Shown: positions 1-7,320 of the stretch, one piece after another | Numbering within the stretch: position 1 is the stretch's first letter | Layout: the number at the start of each line of letters is the position of its first letter | From: TMED161 sp964532515 | GTDB lineage: Bacteria; Fidelibacterota; Marinisomatia; SCGC-AAA003-L08; D37C17 | Length of the DNA: 10,196 nucleotides | Assembly (NCBI GenBank): GCA_964532515.1 | Contig: CAZHKH010000051.1 | Coordinates: 1-10,196 of the forward strand | Direction of reading: 5' to 3' | The notes under the pieces: generated by a model | Seen by the model: only the letters and a program-made list of their open reading frames with translations | Database searches by the model: none | What the model was told of the DNA's origin: nothing | Position numbers and translations under genes: made by a program

Positions 1-1191
1 CCATCTTCATTCAGCAATGAGGGTTCAAGAACATATATGAATATCTATGATATTGAGTATCTTGATGATTCCTCCTCAATGAGATTTATGTTTATTCCTG
101 AGCAGGATTTATTTATATCAGAGCCCATTTCTGATTCAACTAATTTCAATGTTGTTGGATCAGGTTTGTTCACTGATTCTAATAATAATATGATTGGATA
201 TATTATTATAGATAACACTGATGCCAATGAACTGCAAATAATATTTTCAACTGGAGCACTACTGCAAGAGGAAAGTATATATGATGAAGATTACTTTTCA
301 GTACTTGGTTCAGATCTTTCGATTAATACATGCTTAAACAGCTATTACTATGATTTTGAATCAGGTCAGTGTTTAGAGCTAGTTGATTATACACCTAGAG
401 GATATTTTATTGATTCTATGAATTTAAGTGATATCCCTGAAGAATTTAGAGAAATTGATTATTTGAGATTAGCAATAGGCGATATTAATCAAGATGGGAT
501 AGATGAAATTTTAGAATTATCAGATGGAATGATTATGTGTTTTAATAAAAATGGAACGTCTTGTAATAATTTTCCAATTGAAGGTGATTTCCATAACAAT
601 ATATTGATTGCCAATCTGGTAGATGATGATTATCCTGAGTTAATAGTAAGAAACCAGGAAGAAATTCAAATTATATCATACGATGGAGAGCTCCTTTATA
701 GGATTCCATCAGAATTTTCCTCTTCACTTTATGTTATTCCAAATTGGAATGATTATATAGCTCTAGTTGATGGTAAAAGGAAGATATTATTCAGTCAACC
801 TGAAGCATTCAATGGATACTGGTTAAACCCTGGAGGCTTGTCAAATAATCAGCCTGATGTTAATCCATTTTCAATTCATATGCAGAGTGAGACAAATACA
901 AACTCTAATGTATCTGAATTTTATAATTATCCAAATCCAATACATGATGGAACTACAACATTTAGATGTTTTATAAATTCTATTGATGAGCTTGAAATAA
1001 AAATTTATAGTGCATCAGGATTTTTAGTTGATAAAATTAATTATACGAGTACATATCAAAATGAATATAATGAAATAATTTGGGATGCTAATGGTATTAA
1101 CCCTGGTGTATATCTTGCCAATTTAATTGCGTATTCAAATGGTAAACAAAAAGATTCTAAAATCATTAAGGTTCTAATTACAGGGGAATAA
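1..1191 (+). CDS. Secreted protein with FG-GAP-like repeat and T9SS-type C-terminal sorting domain (3' part only)
   Basis: The reading frame is open from base 1, twelve codons before the first ATG at 37, so this is the C-terminal 396 residues of a longer protein that starts outside the window. Residues of about 155-171 contain GDINQDGIDEI, a calcium-binding-type FG-GAP/VCBS motif, followed by a weaker copy (NLVDDDYPELIV). The last ~90 residues begin with NYPNP and continue with an 'IYSASG ... IIWDANG..PGVYLA' pattern. This is the layout of Type IX secretion (Por) C-terminal sorting domains, which direct export across the outer membrane and are then cleaved. The N-terminal visible part resembles the beta-rich tail after an M6/immune-inhibitor-A-type metalloprotease, but no catalytic motif is in view, so that is only a suggestion. 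The stop is TAA, and the next gene begins one base later. Confidence 0.85.
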   Translation, partial: PSSFSNEGSRTYMNIYDIEYLDDSSSMRFMFIPEQDLFISEPISDSTNFNVVGSGLFTDSNNNMIGYIIIDNTDANELQIIFSTGALLQEESIYDEDYFSVLGSDLSINTCLNSYYYDFESGQCLELVDYTPRGYFIDSMNLSDIPEEFREIDYLRLAIGDINQDGIDEILELSDGMIMCFNKNGTSCNNFPIEGDFHNNILIANLVDDDYPELIVRNQEEIQIISYDGELLYRIPSEFSSSLYVIPNWNDYIALVDGKRKILFSQPEAFNGYWLNPGGLSNNQPDVNPFSIHMQSETNTNSNVSEFYNYPNPIHDGTTTFRCFINSIDELEIKIYSASGFLVDKINYTSTYQNEYNEIIWDANGINPGVYLANLIAYSNGKQKDSKIIKVLITGE

Positions 1192-1195
1192 AATT
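1182..1195 (+). promoter_or_regulatory. Ribosome-binding site and non-standard ATT start of the protease-barrel gene
   Basis: AGGGG at 1182-1186 is a good Shine-Dalgarno match. Six bases later, in the frame of the downstream protease, lies ATT (1193-1195). No ATG, GTG or TTG occurs in that frame between 1193 and the ATG at 1379. An ATT start gives a proper signal peptide (NRK, then a hydrophobic run, then WGA). Starting at 1379 would delete the signal peptide and the first part of the peptidase domain. Alternatives are ATA at 1205 or CTG at 1223, which lack this spacing, or an ATG misread as ATT. Confidence 0.6.
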
Positions 1196-2863
1196 AATAG
1201 AAAAATAATAAATATATTATTACTGATTATACCTATTTGGGGGGCATCAAATCACCCTGAACTTACATGGAAGACTTTAGAATCAGAACATTTTTTAGTT
1301 CATTTTCACAATGGTACTGAAAGAACCGCCAAAGCTGCCCTTGATATAGCTGAGTTTGTATATACACCAGTCACAGAAATGTATAGCTATAGACCAAAGC
1401 AGAAAACACACATTATTATTAGAGATACGGATGATTTTTCTAATGGTTCTGCATTCTTTTTTGATAACAAGATTGAGATCTGGGCGAATCCCCTTGATTT
1501 TGATTTAAGAGGATCTCATGATTGGATTAAAAATGTTATTACGCATGAATTCATACATATCATTCAATTGGCAGCATCACTAAAGCACAATAGACATTTC
1601 CCTGCGATGTATATTCAATCGATGGGCTATGAAGATGAGAAACGGAAGGATGTTCTCTATGGCTATCCAAATTCAGTAATATCATATGCCATTCCATCTA
1701 TTACTATCCCAGCCTGGTTTGCAGAGGGTGTCGCTCAGACGATGTTTGATGAGGCTAACTATGATTTTTGGGATACCCACAGAGAGATGATATTGAGAGA
1801 TGCTTTTAAGTACAATACTGTTTTTACATTGACTCAATTAAATAGCTTTGGAAAAACTGGAATTGGAAATGAGCAGATTTATAATCAGGGATATTCACTA
1901 TCTAAATATTTTACAGAAAGATTTGGGTATGCCATCTTGAATAATATTAGTGAGTATATATCGAGGCCACTACAATATTCATTTCCTAGTGCTGTAAAAA
2001 AAGCTACAGGACTATCTTTAAAGAGCATTTACTCTGATTGGTATAAAGAGATGTCATTAAAGTATATATCCAAAGAAAATGGGCATAATTTAAATGGAAA
2101 AGTAATTATAGAAGATGGAACAACGAATATTCATCCAATCTGGTCACCTTCTGATAAAAAATTTGCATATCTATCCAATGCAAATAAAGATTATTTTGGG
2201 CAAACAGATTTATATATATATAATTTTTCAGATTCAAGCACTAAAAAAATTGATTCAGGGGTTTTTTCCTGTCCAATTTGGGTTAATGACAGCACCGTTA
2301 TTTATTCTAAAAAATCAAAACCTAATAAGTATGGGTCAAGATTTTATGATCTATACTTATCATCTACTAATAAGAAGAAAAATAAACCAGAGCGATTAAC
2401 CATAGATATGAGACTAACTTCTCCATCGATAAATAAGCAAGTAGATAGAATAGCAGCCGTGGGGATATCAGATGGAACATCAAATATATTTGAAGCTACT
2501 TTCAATATAGACTCCCTTGATAATATAGAGTTCAAGCAAATCACCAACTATTCAAATGGAGAAAAAATATTTTCACTTTCATACAATAATAATAACATCA
2601 TTTTTGACATGTTAATTAAAAATCATGGTAGAGATATATATACATTATATACTGAGAATAATGAGATAAATCCAATTAAGGAAGATGTCTGGGATGAGCG
2701 TGATCCTTATTCAGATGGAGATAGAATGGTTTATGCTTCTGATATGAATGGAGTGTATAACATTTATTTACTTCAAGATGGGGAAGCACTAAGCATATCA
2801 GATGTTGCGGGAGGAGCATTCATGCCCTCACTCTCTGGAAACAAAGTGTTATATAGCCTATAA
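1193..2863 (+). CDS. N-terminal piece: secreted gluzincin peptidase (peptidase MA-like) with TolB-like beta-propeller
   Basis: This 556-residue piece begins with a signal peptide (basic NRK, hydrophobic core, WGA cleavage region). The mature start has the 'W.TLES.HF.VHF..GTE' pattern typical of peptidase-MA proteins. HEFIH (codons 1544-1558) supplies two zinc-binding histidines and the catalytic Glu. The Glu of PAWFAEG (codon at 1724) fits the third ligand of the gluzincin fold, so the active site looks intact. From about residue 305, repeats such as HPIWSPSDKKFAYLSN and RDPYSDGDRMVYASD have the WD40/TolB propeller style. It would be exported to the periplasm or surface; the substrate is unknown. 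Without the barrel encoded after the TAA it would be an unanchored soluble protein. The ATG at 1379 gives a shorter 494-residue version that I regard as too short, since it lacks signal peptide and conserved N-terminal residues. Confidence 0.8.
   Translation: MNRKIINILLLIIPIWGASNHPELTWKTLESEHFLVHFHNGTERTAKAALDIAEFVYTPVTEMYSYRPKQKTHIIIRDTDDFSNGSAFFFDNKIEIWANPLDFDLRGSHDWIKNVITHEFIHIIQLAASLKHNRHFPAMYIQSMGYEDEKRKDVLYGYPNSVISYAIPSITIPAWFAEGVAQTMFDEANYDFWDTHREMILRDAFKYNTVFTLTQLNSFGKTGIGNEQIYNQGYSLSKYFTERFGYAILNNISEYISRPLQYSFPSAVKKATGLSLKSIYSDWYKEMSLKYISKENGHNLNGKVIIEDGTTNIHPIWSPSDKKFAYLSNANKDYFGQTDLYIYNFSDSSTKKIDSGVFSCPIWVNDSTVIYSKKSKPNKYGSRFYDLYLSSTNKKKNKPERLTIDMRLTSPSINKQVDRIAAVGISDGTSNIFEATFNIDSLDNIEFKQITNYSNGEKIFSLSYNNNNIIFDMLIKNHGRDIYTLYTENNEINPIKEDVWDERDPYSDGDRMVYASDMNGVYNIYLLQDGEALSISDVAGGAFMPSLSGNKVLYSL
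2861..2863 (+). other. In-frame TAA interrupting the protease-barrel gene
   Basis: The frame reads NKVLYSL, TAA, ENGKYKIALLE. Both flanks fit one propeller strand pair. A single base change from TAT or TAC (Tyr) would create it. The next in-frame ATG (2954) is 90 bases downstream and lacks a clear Shine-Dalgarno sequence. TAA is the normal stop of several other genes here (for example at 1189, 5826, 6402, 7999 and 9409), so a reassigned codon is not credible. Confidence 0.85.
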
Positions 2864-2953
2864 GAGAATGGAAAATATAAAATTGCTCTTTTAGAGATTC
2901 CATCAGATAATAATCAGCTAGAAGCAAATTATGATGTATATACACATAATAGC

Positions 2954-4141
2954 ATGAGTTTTTCAAAATTAGTAGGAGGCTCTACTAAAGACTATGCTCA
3001 AGAGCTATCAGCGCCGTTTATTTTTCCAAGAATACTTTTTGATTATGGCACAATAAAGCCAGGATTCTATTTTTATGCCTCTGATCCACTCGACAAATAC
3101 TTTTTGTTTGGCGGGGCATCAAGAAATACTATCAATGATCTTGATATTTTCTTACTATTTGAACTGAACCGATACCATCCAACATTATATGCTAATTTTT
3201 ATTGGGTAACTAGAAACTTAAATAGAGAGGATAGTCCCACATCTGTTGGCGGACAGATTTATGATAATATTAAATTCAGATCTGATGACACCTATATGAT
3301 GTTTTCTTCAGATTTGGGCTCAAAAATGTCTTATAAAGGACACAACTATTCATTTAATTATAACTATTCAAAGTATACGGCTCACTCTCAAGGATTTACT
3401 CAGATATTACATAACGATGAGGTTCAAAACTCTTATCCATTTGACCTTACTTATGATTACTTTAGAGGTCATAAATTGACTCTTGGCCATGAATTTAAAA
3501 AGTATTCTTATAGATATGGATTTAATATGATTCCCCAAAATGGATATCAAATTAATACTGATTTTTCAATTGAAAAAAATGAATTTGACCCTTCTTTTGA
3601 AGTGAGCGAGGACTATGGAACTTTAAACTTAGTTTTTTCTAATCATGATACATATAGATTCAATTTAAATTTAAAGAAGAATTTTACAATCATAAAATCA
3701 AGAAGAGTTGCTTTAAATCAGAATCTTCAGTTAGGTTATCTTTCAAATAAAGAGATTGATGACTTTTTCTATTACTTTGGTGGTGGTCTAACCGGACTTA
3801 GGGGATACACTTTTTATGATAAAAAATTATCAGGAACAGAATTGTGTTTATTTACAAATACTATTCGAGTCCCAGTTTTTTTAGAGAAAAATTATAAATT
3901 TTTAAATCTTTTAATTCAAAATTTATCTTTTAATTATGCATTTCAAGCAGGTCTGGCTGATAATTGTAATAATGATGGATGTGGAGATCTATTTTATTCT
4001 AATGGATTTGAGGTAAGGTTGAATGGTTCATCGTTTTATTCATTTCCATTTGCATTATCATATGAAATCCATAGGCCTTTATTTGAGAATGAATATTCAA
4101 ACAAACATTATATAAAGTTATTATTTGAGTTTATGGAATGA
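2954..4141 (+). CDS. C-terminal piece: Omp85/BamA-like outer-membrane beta-barrel
   Basis: This 395-residue stretch is the barrel end of the protease gene upstream and lies in the same frame. It has no signal peptide of its own, so if translated alone from ATG 2954 it could not reach the outer membrane. Alternating hydrophobic and polar strands rich in Tyr and Phe run throughout. GGGLTGLRGY (3779-3808) matches the conserved LRGY region of bacterial surface antigen/Omp85 barrels, followed by 'ELCLFTNTIRVPVF', the usual next strand. The chain ends in an aromatic strand (LLFEFME), as many barrels do. A Cys-containing NCNNDGC loop lies near 3961-3981. The stop TGA overlaps the next start as ATGA. 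I see no good ribosome-binding site before 2954, so independent expression is doubtful. Confidence 0.7.
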   Translation: MSFSKLVGGSTKDYAQELSAPFIFPRILFDYGTIKPGFYFYASDPLDKYFLFGGASRNTINDLDIFLLFELNRYHPTLYANFYWVTRNLNREDSPTSVGGQIYDNIKFRSDDTYMMFSSDLGSKMSYKGHNYSFNYNYSKYTAHSQGFTQILHNDEVQNSYPFDLTYDYFRGHKLTLGHEFKKYSYRYGFNMIPQNGYQINTDFSIEKNEFDPSFEVSEDYGTLNLVFSNHDTYRFNLNLKKNFTIIKSRRVALNQNLQLGYLSNKEIDDFFYYFGGGLTGLRGYTFYDKKLSGTELCLFTNTIRVPVFLEKNYKFLNLLIQNLSFNYAFQAGLADNCNNDGCGDLFYSNGFEVRLNGSSFYSFPFALSYEIHRPLFENEYSNKHYIKLLFEFME

Positions 4142-5037
4142 AGATAGTTTATATCACATTATTTTTTTCATTATTGTTTACTCAAAGTATCTATCTAGAT
4201 AATAATACAGATCTTAATTCAAATTCTGATGAGAGTATTCCATTAAAATATCCACTATATTCAGCAATCATACCAGGGCTTGGACAGTATCAACTCTACA
4301 AAGAGACAAAAATATTTAATCATAAGATTAGGGCACTATCTTTTTTTGCGATAGAAACTTTATCAATAGGATTTAATTTGAGTTTTAGAGGGCAACATAC
4401 CAATGAAAAAAGACTATATAAAAAGTTTGCAAATAATAACTGGGATTTTGTCAATTGGATTAGTAGCTACAATGATTTCCATGGTACCCCATACGAGAAC
4501 ATATGGATGGACCCTAATGGTTCATATACTCAAATAGGAGAGAGTAGCCATTTTGTCCAATTCTCCTATAACGGTGAGATGAAACGGACGACTGACAATG
4601 ATTTTTTAGAGATATACTCTGAATTACTTAATGATATCGAGAATGGATTGGATGTTTATGAAGAGCATTCAATTAGTATAATAAAAGATCAGCATTTTTA
4701 TGAGAACATAGGGAAGTATAATGAATTTTTTTCAGGTTGGTCAGATGCAGACACAAATAATATCATTGTTGAAACAACAGGGCAAAATTATACAGTAGCC
4801 TTATCACCTAAAAAAAATAATTACATAGATTCATATGATAAGGCAGAGCAGTTCTCCAATATATCAGAATACGCATTATCATGTATCTATTTCAATCACT
4901 TTATAAGTATGTTGGATGCTTTTATATTAGCACGTAAATTTGGAGGTAAAGTCATGTTAAATTCTTCAACAATTTATGATAAAAAAAGATACCTAGATCC
5001 AATTGGTGTCAGAGTTGACCTTATAATTAAATTATGA
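4138..5037 (+). CDS. Exported protein of unknown function with PGLGQ motif (DUF5683-like)
   Basis: The 299-residue product starts with a signal peptide or signal anchor (MKIVYITLFFSLLFTQS). At about residues 38-55 it reads 'PLYSAIIPGLGQYQLYKE', which resembles the 'SAilPGlGQ.Y' motif of small envelope proteins common in FCB bacteria, including the DUF5683 type. A possible membrane segment follows (~67-85, RALSFFAIETLSIGF). The middle is soluble and rich in Asn, Tyr and Glu. Near residues 240-270 a second conserved-looking stretch (YFNHFISMLDAFILARKFGG) may be another membrane-associated helix. The biochemical role is unknown. The start overlaps the barrel gene's stop and the end overlaps the next gene's start, both as ATGA, so translation is probably coupled. 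The context suggests an envelope-assembly or outer-membrane role, which is inference. Confidence 0.75.
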   Translation: MKIVYITLFFSLLFTQSIYLDNNTDLNSNSDESIPLKYPLYSAIIPGLGQYQLYKETKIFNHKIRALSFFAIETLSIGFNLSFRGQHTNEKRLYKKFANNNWDFVNWISSYNDFHGTPYENIWMDPNGSYTQIGESSHFVQFSYNGEMKRTTDNDFLEIYSELLNDIENGLDVYEEHSISIIKDQHFYENIGKYNEFFSGWSDADTNNIIVETTGQNYTVALSPKKNNYIDSYDKAEQFSNISEYALSCIYFNHFISMLDAFILARKFGGKVMLNSSTIYDKKRYLDPIGVRVDLIIKL

Positions 5038-5828
5038 AACTTTTCTTTAAAATTATTTTCTTATCTTTTTCTATTTTAATATCTTGTTCGTCTAAAACAG
5101 AAATTGATATTTCCAATCAGGACAATGAGTTATTTGAAAGATTGAGCAAAGGAAAAATTTTTTTTGAAAATGGAAAGCATACTAGATCTTTAGATGAGTT
5201 TAACTATATCCTTTTAAATGATAGGGGATCAGAGTTAGGCGTTGAAGCTAGATATTATCAAGGTGAAACTTATTTTGAGTTAGAACAATACGATGAGGCG
5301 ATTTCCAGCTACGAAAATTTTTTAAATTATAGTAGCAATCAAGAAAAGAATGAATACGTAAAATATAAAATATGCAAAAGTTACTTTAAACTTTCGACTA
5401 CCCACACTAGAGATCAAACAAATAATGATTTTGCATTTATGAAGCTCCAATTTTTTATTGATGAATTTCCTTCTTCTGAATATTTTGAAGAATCTGAAAA
5501 ATTAATTAATATTCTAAGATCAAGGAAAGCTGAAAAAGTTTATGAAACAGGCAGACTATATTTAAAATTAAAAGAATTTGATTCAGCTATTATATATTTC
5601 AATGATGTGATTGATAATTATTATGATACTGAGTTTGCGGATGAATCACGGATATCAATTATATTCTTCTATCTATTACAAAATAAAAAAGATGATGCTA
5701 ATTCATACTATGAAGCTAATAAAAATAAATTTTTAGATATAAACAAAGAAGAAGAAGCTAAAGTACTTTTAACGAATTACAGTGAAAGTAGTAATTGGCT
5801 TAAGAATAAAATAAGATTATATAAATAA
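5034..5828 (+). CDS. bamD: Outer membrane assembly lipoprotein, BamD/YfiO-like TPR protein
   Basis: This 264-residue protein has a lipoprotein signal (MKLFFKIIFLSFSILISC) with lipobox LISC and lipidation Cys18. The mature part is made of TPR helices: 'LSKGKIFFENGKHTRSLDEF', 'ARYYQGETYFELEQYDEAI' and 'ETGRLYLKLKEFDSAIIYF'. A family-typical stretch lies between (THTRDQTNNDFAFMKLQFFIDEFPSSEYFEES), matching the BamD pattern 'RDQ..t..A...f..fi..yP.S.y'. BamD is the essential lipoprotein partner of BamA in inserting beta-barrel proteins into the outer membrane; its length (~240-280) fits. It is translationally coupled to the preceding gene. Placement next to a barrel-protein gene agrees with an outer-membrane biogenesis theme. 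A generic TPR lipoprotein is the main alternative. Confidence 0.85.
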   Translation: MKLFFKIIFLSFSILISCSSKTEIDISNQDNELFERLSKGKIFFENGKHTRSLDEFNYILLNDRGSELGVEARYYQGETYFELEQYDEAISSYENFLNYSSNQEKNEYVKYKICKSYFKLSTTHTRDQTNNDFAFMKLQFFIDEFPSSEYFEESEKLINILRSRKAEKVYETGRLYLKLKEFDSAIIYFNDVIDNYYDTEFADESRISIIFFYLLQNKKDDANSYYEANKNKFLDINKEEEAKVLLTNYSESSNWLKNKIRLYK

Positions 5829-5837
5829 AGTGAGTGT

Positions 5838-6404
5838 ATGATGAATCTTTATTTGTTTGGAGGCTCCTTTGATCCTCCTCATCTAGGACATAAGGAAATT
5901 ATTAAGTATTTTATAGGGCTATCTGATTTATTTATTATTTGTCCCTCTTATCGTTCCCCATTAAAAGAAAATTTTCCCCAAGCGTCTTTTAATCATAGAA
6001 AAAATATGCTTAAGTTGATGATTAATAAAGAATATGAGAATAAAATTTTGATTACAGATTATGAATCTAAAAATAAATCATCTTTTTCTGTTGATACTAT
6101 TCAATATTTAGAAAAAAAATTAAATGATTTTAAAATAAATATGATTATTGGTGCAGACCAATATAATAAGATAGAGCTTTGGAAGAATCATGAGTATATT
6201 CTTAATAATATAGATTTACATGTAATTTCAAGACCTGGAGATTCAATAGATAGAGGAACAGCTAATTTTAATTACGTAGATAAATTTTCAATGGATATCT
6301 CTTCATCATATATTAGAAAAAAAATCAAGGGATCTAAAGATGTAAATAAACTTCTTGATATTAGAGTATATGAATATATTTTAGCTAACAAACTATATAA
6401 TTAA
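5838..6404 (+). CDS. nadD: Nicotinate-nucleotide adenylyltransferase
   Basis: NadD transfers AMP from ATP to nicotinate mononucleotide, making deamido-NAD in the cytosolic NAD synthesis pathway. The N-terminus carries LFGGSFDPPHLGH, including the HxGH nucleotidyltransferase motif. The C-terminal part has the ISSSYIRKKI motif that binds the nucleotide triphosphate, and 'MIIGADQYNKIELWKNH' matches the family's 'iiGaD....l..W...' segment. Length (188) is at the short end of the normal range. There are two adjacent ATGs (5838, 5841). The weak GTGAG at 5830-5834 lies 3 bases from the first and 6 from the second, so 5841 may be the true start, giving MNLYLFGG. The TAA stop overlaps the next ATG by one base. 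Confidence 0.95.
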   Translation: MMNLYLFGGSFDPPHLGHKEIIKYFIGLSDLFIICPSYRSPLKENFPQASFNHRKNMLKLMINKEYENKILITDYESKNKSSFSVDTIQYLEKKLNDFKINMIIGADQYNKIELWKNHEYILNNIDLHVISRPGDSIDRGTANFNYVDKFSMDISSSYIRKKIKGSKDVNKLLDIRVYEYILANKLYN

Positions 6405-7318
6405 TGGATTTTTTCTACTTCATATTAGGCTCTTTAGGTATTTTTTTTGGATCTACACTCTTAATTGACAACTCAACTTTAATTGCTCGCACTCTTCGAA
6501 TTTCTCCGGTTGTCATAGGATTAACTATAATTGCTTTTGGAACGAGTTTACCAGAGCTCGTTGTGAGTGTAATGGCAAGCATTAAATCAGAGGGAGAAAT
6601 TGTACTTGGGAATGTGGTTGGATCTAACATTGCTAATATATTTTTAGTTTTACCTGTTATTGTATTGTTTAAATCAATTCCTATTAAAATTGATTCAATC
6701 AAACAAGGCCTTATTTATTTGGTTATATCCACAGCCTTTCTTTGCATTTTACTAGTCTATCAGCTTCTAAATTTAATATCAGGATTAATTCTTTTAAGTT
6801 TATTTTGCATTTATATGTTCCGTCAATTTAAGGAAGGGAATAGAATTAAAAAGGGTGATGACTCTTCCATAGAGGAATTTAGCTTCAAATATATTACATA
6901 TATCGTTATTGGAATAATTTTACTAGGGTTTGGTTCTGACCTATTTATCAATTCATCAATTGCAATAGCTATATTTTTTGATATTCCTAAAATTGTTATA
7001 TCCGTTTCATTAGTAGCGTTTGGTACAAGCGTGCCTGAACTGGTCACATCAATTGTTGCGATTAGAAGGAATGAACCTAATTTTGTAATAGGAAATATTT
7101 TAGGATCTAATATTATTAATATTCTTTTAGTTTTAGGAACATCATTAGCAATCAATGATATATATCTTAATTTTAATAGCATATATGTTCCTTATTTATT
7201 CTTAATAATTTCTGGATTCTTGCTTTCTTTAGTTCTGCTATTTCAAAATATGATAAGCAAAATTCATGGATTTATTTTCTTACTATTATATGCTTTGTTT
7301 ATTTACTTAACTTTATAG
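6404..7318 (+). CDS. Calcium/sodium antiporter, YrbG/CaxA-like (K+-dependent Na+/Ca2+ exchanger family)
   Basis: This 304-residue inner-membrane protein has about ten hydrophobic segments and the two inverted alpha-repeats that define the CaCA superfamily. Repeat 1 has 'TIIAFGTSLPELVVSV' (41-56) and GNVVGSNIANIF (69-80). Repeat 2 has 'VSLVAFGTSVPELVTSI' (201-217) and GNILGSNIINILLVLG (230-245). The Glu of each PEL and the Asn of each GSN are the expected cation ligands. A charged cytoplasmic loop (~141-160) separates the halves. Length is close to E. coli YrbG (~325). Family members exchange Ca2+ for Na+ or H+; which ions this one moves cannot be read from sequence. It begins at the TAATG overlap with nadD, and three bases separate its TAG from the ftsE ATG region. 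Confidence 0.92.
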   Translation: MDFFYFILGSLGIFFGSTLLIDNSTLIARTLRISPVVIGLTIIAFGTSLPELVVSVMASIKSEGEIVLGNVVGSNIANIFLVLPVIVLFKSIPIKIDSIKQGLIYLVISTAFLCILLVYQLLNLISGLILLSLFCIYMFRQFKEGNRIKKGDDSSIEEFSFKYITYIVIGIILLGFGSDLFINSSIAIAIFFDIPKIVISVSLVAFGTSVPELVTSIVAIRRNEPNFVIGNILGSNIINILLVLGTSLAINDIYLNFNSIYVPYLFLIISGFLLSLVLLFQNMISKIHGFIFLLLYALFIYLTL

Positions 7319-7320
7319 CC

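Larger units (their letters stand above)
1193..4141 (+). pseudogene. Outer-membrane metalloprotease (peptidase MA + TolB propeller + beta-barrel), one gene split by an in-frame TAA
   Basis: Read as one frame, 1193-4141 encodes 983 codons including the final stop, with a single TAA at codon 557 (2861-2863). The domain order is: signal peptide (1-18), gluzincin peptidase with HEFIH (118-122) and WFAEG (Glu178), TolB-like propeller (~305-575), then an Omp85/BamA-like barrel to the C-terminus. The residues just after the stop (ENGKYKIALLEIP) continue the final propeller strand (NKVLYSL), so the stop most likely replaces a Tyr codon (TAT or TAC). No other frameshift or stop is present in 2.9 kb, so the gene is either very recently inactivated, miscalled at one base, or read through. 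Its two pieces are listed separately below because translation may in fact stop at 2863. Confidence 0.75.

Noticed and set aside
45..227. Reverse-strand open frame inside the first gene
   Set aside because: Short, no ribosome-binding site, and fully covered by a well-supported gene on the + strand.
2115..2547. Open frames in other phases inside the propeller region (2115-2399 + and 2344-2547 -)
   Set aside because: Low-complexity translations rich in Ile and Lys; the propeller frame has clear domain matches over the same bases.
2861..2863. Reassigned TAA codon or selenocysteine-like recoding
   Set aside because: TAA ends several other genes in the window normally, recoding to selenocysteine uses TGA, and no stem-loop directly downstream was evident by eye.
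6415..7182. Two reverse-strand open frames (6415-6702 and 6823-7182) opposite the antiporter gene, similar to each other
   Set aside because: They lie antisense to the two alpha-repeats of the antiporter. Their similarity reflects that internal protein duplication, and the translations look like no known family.
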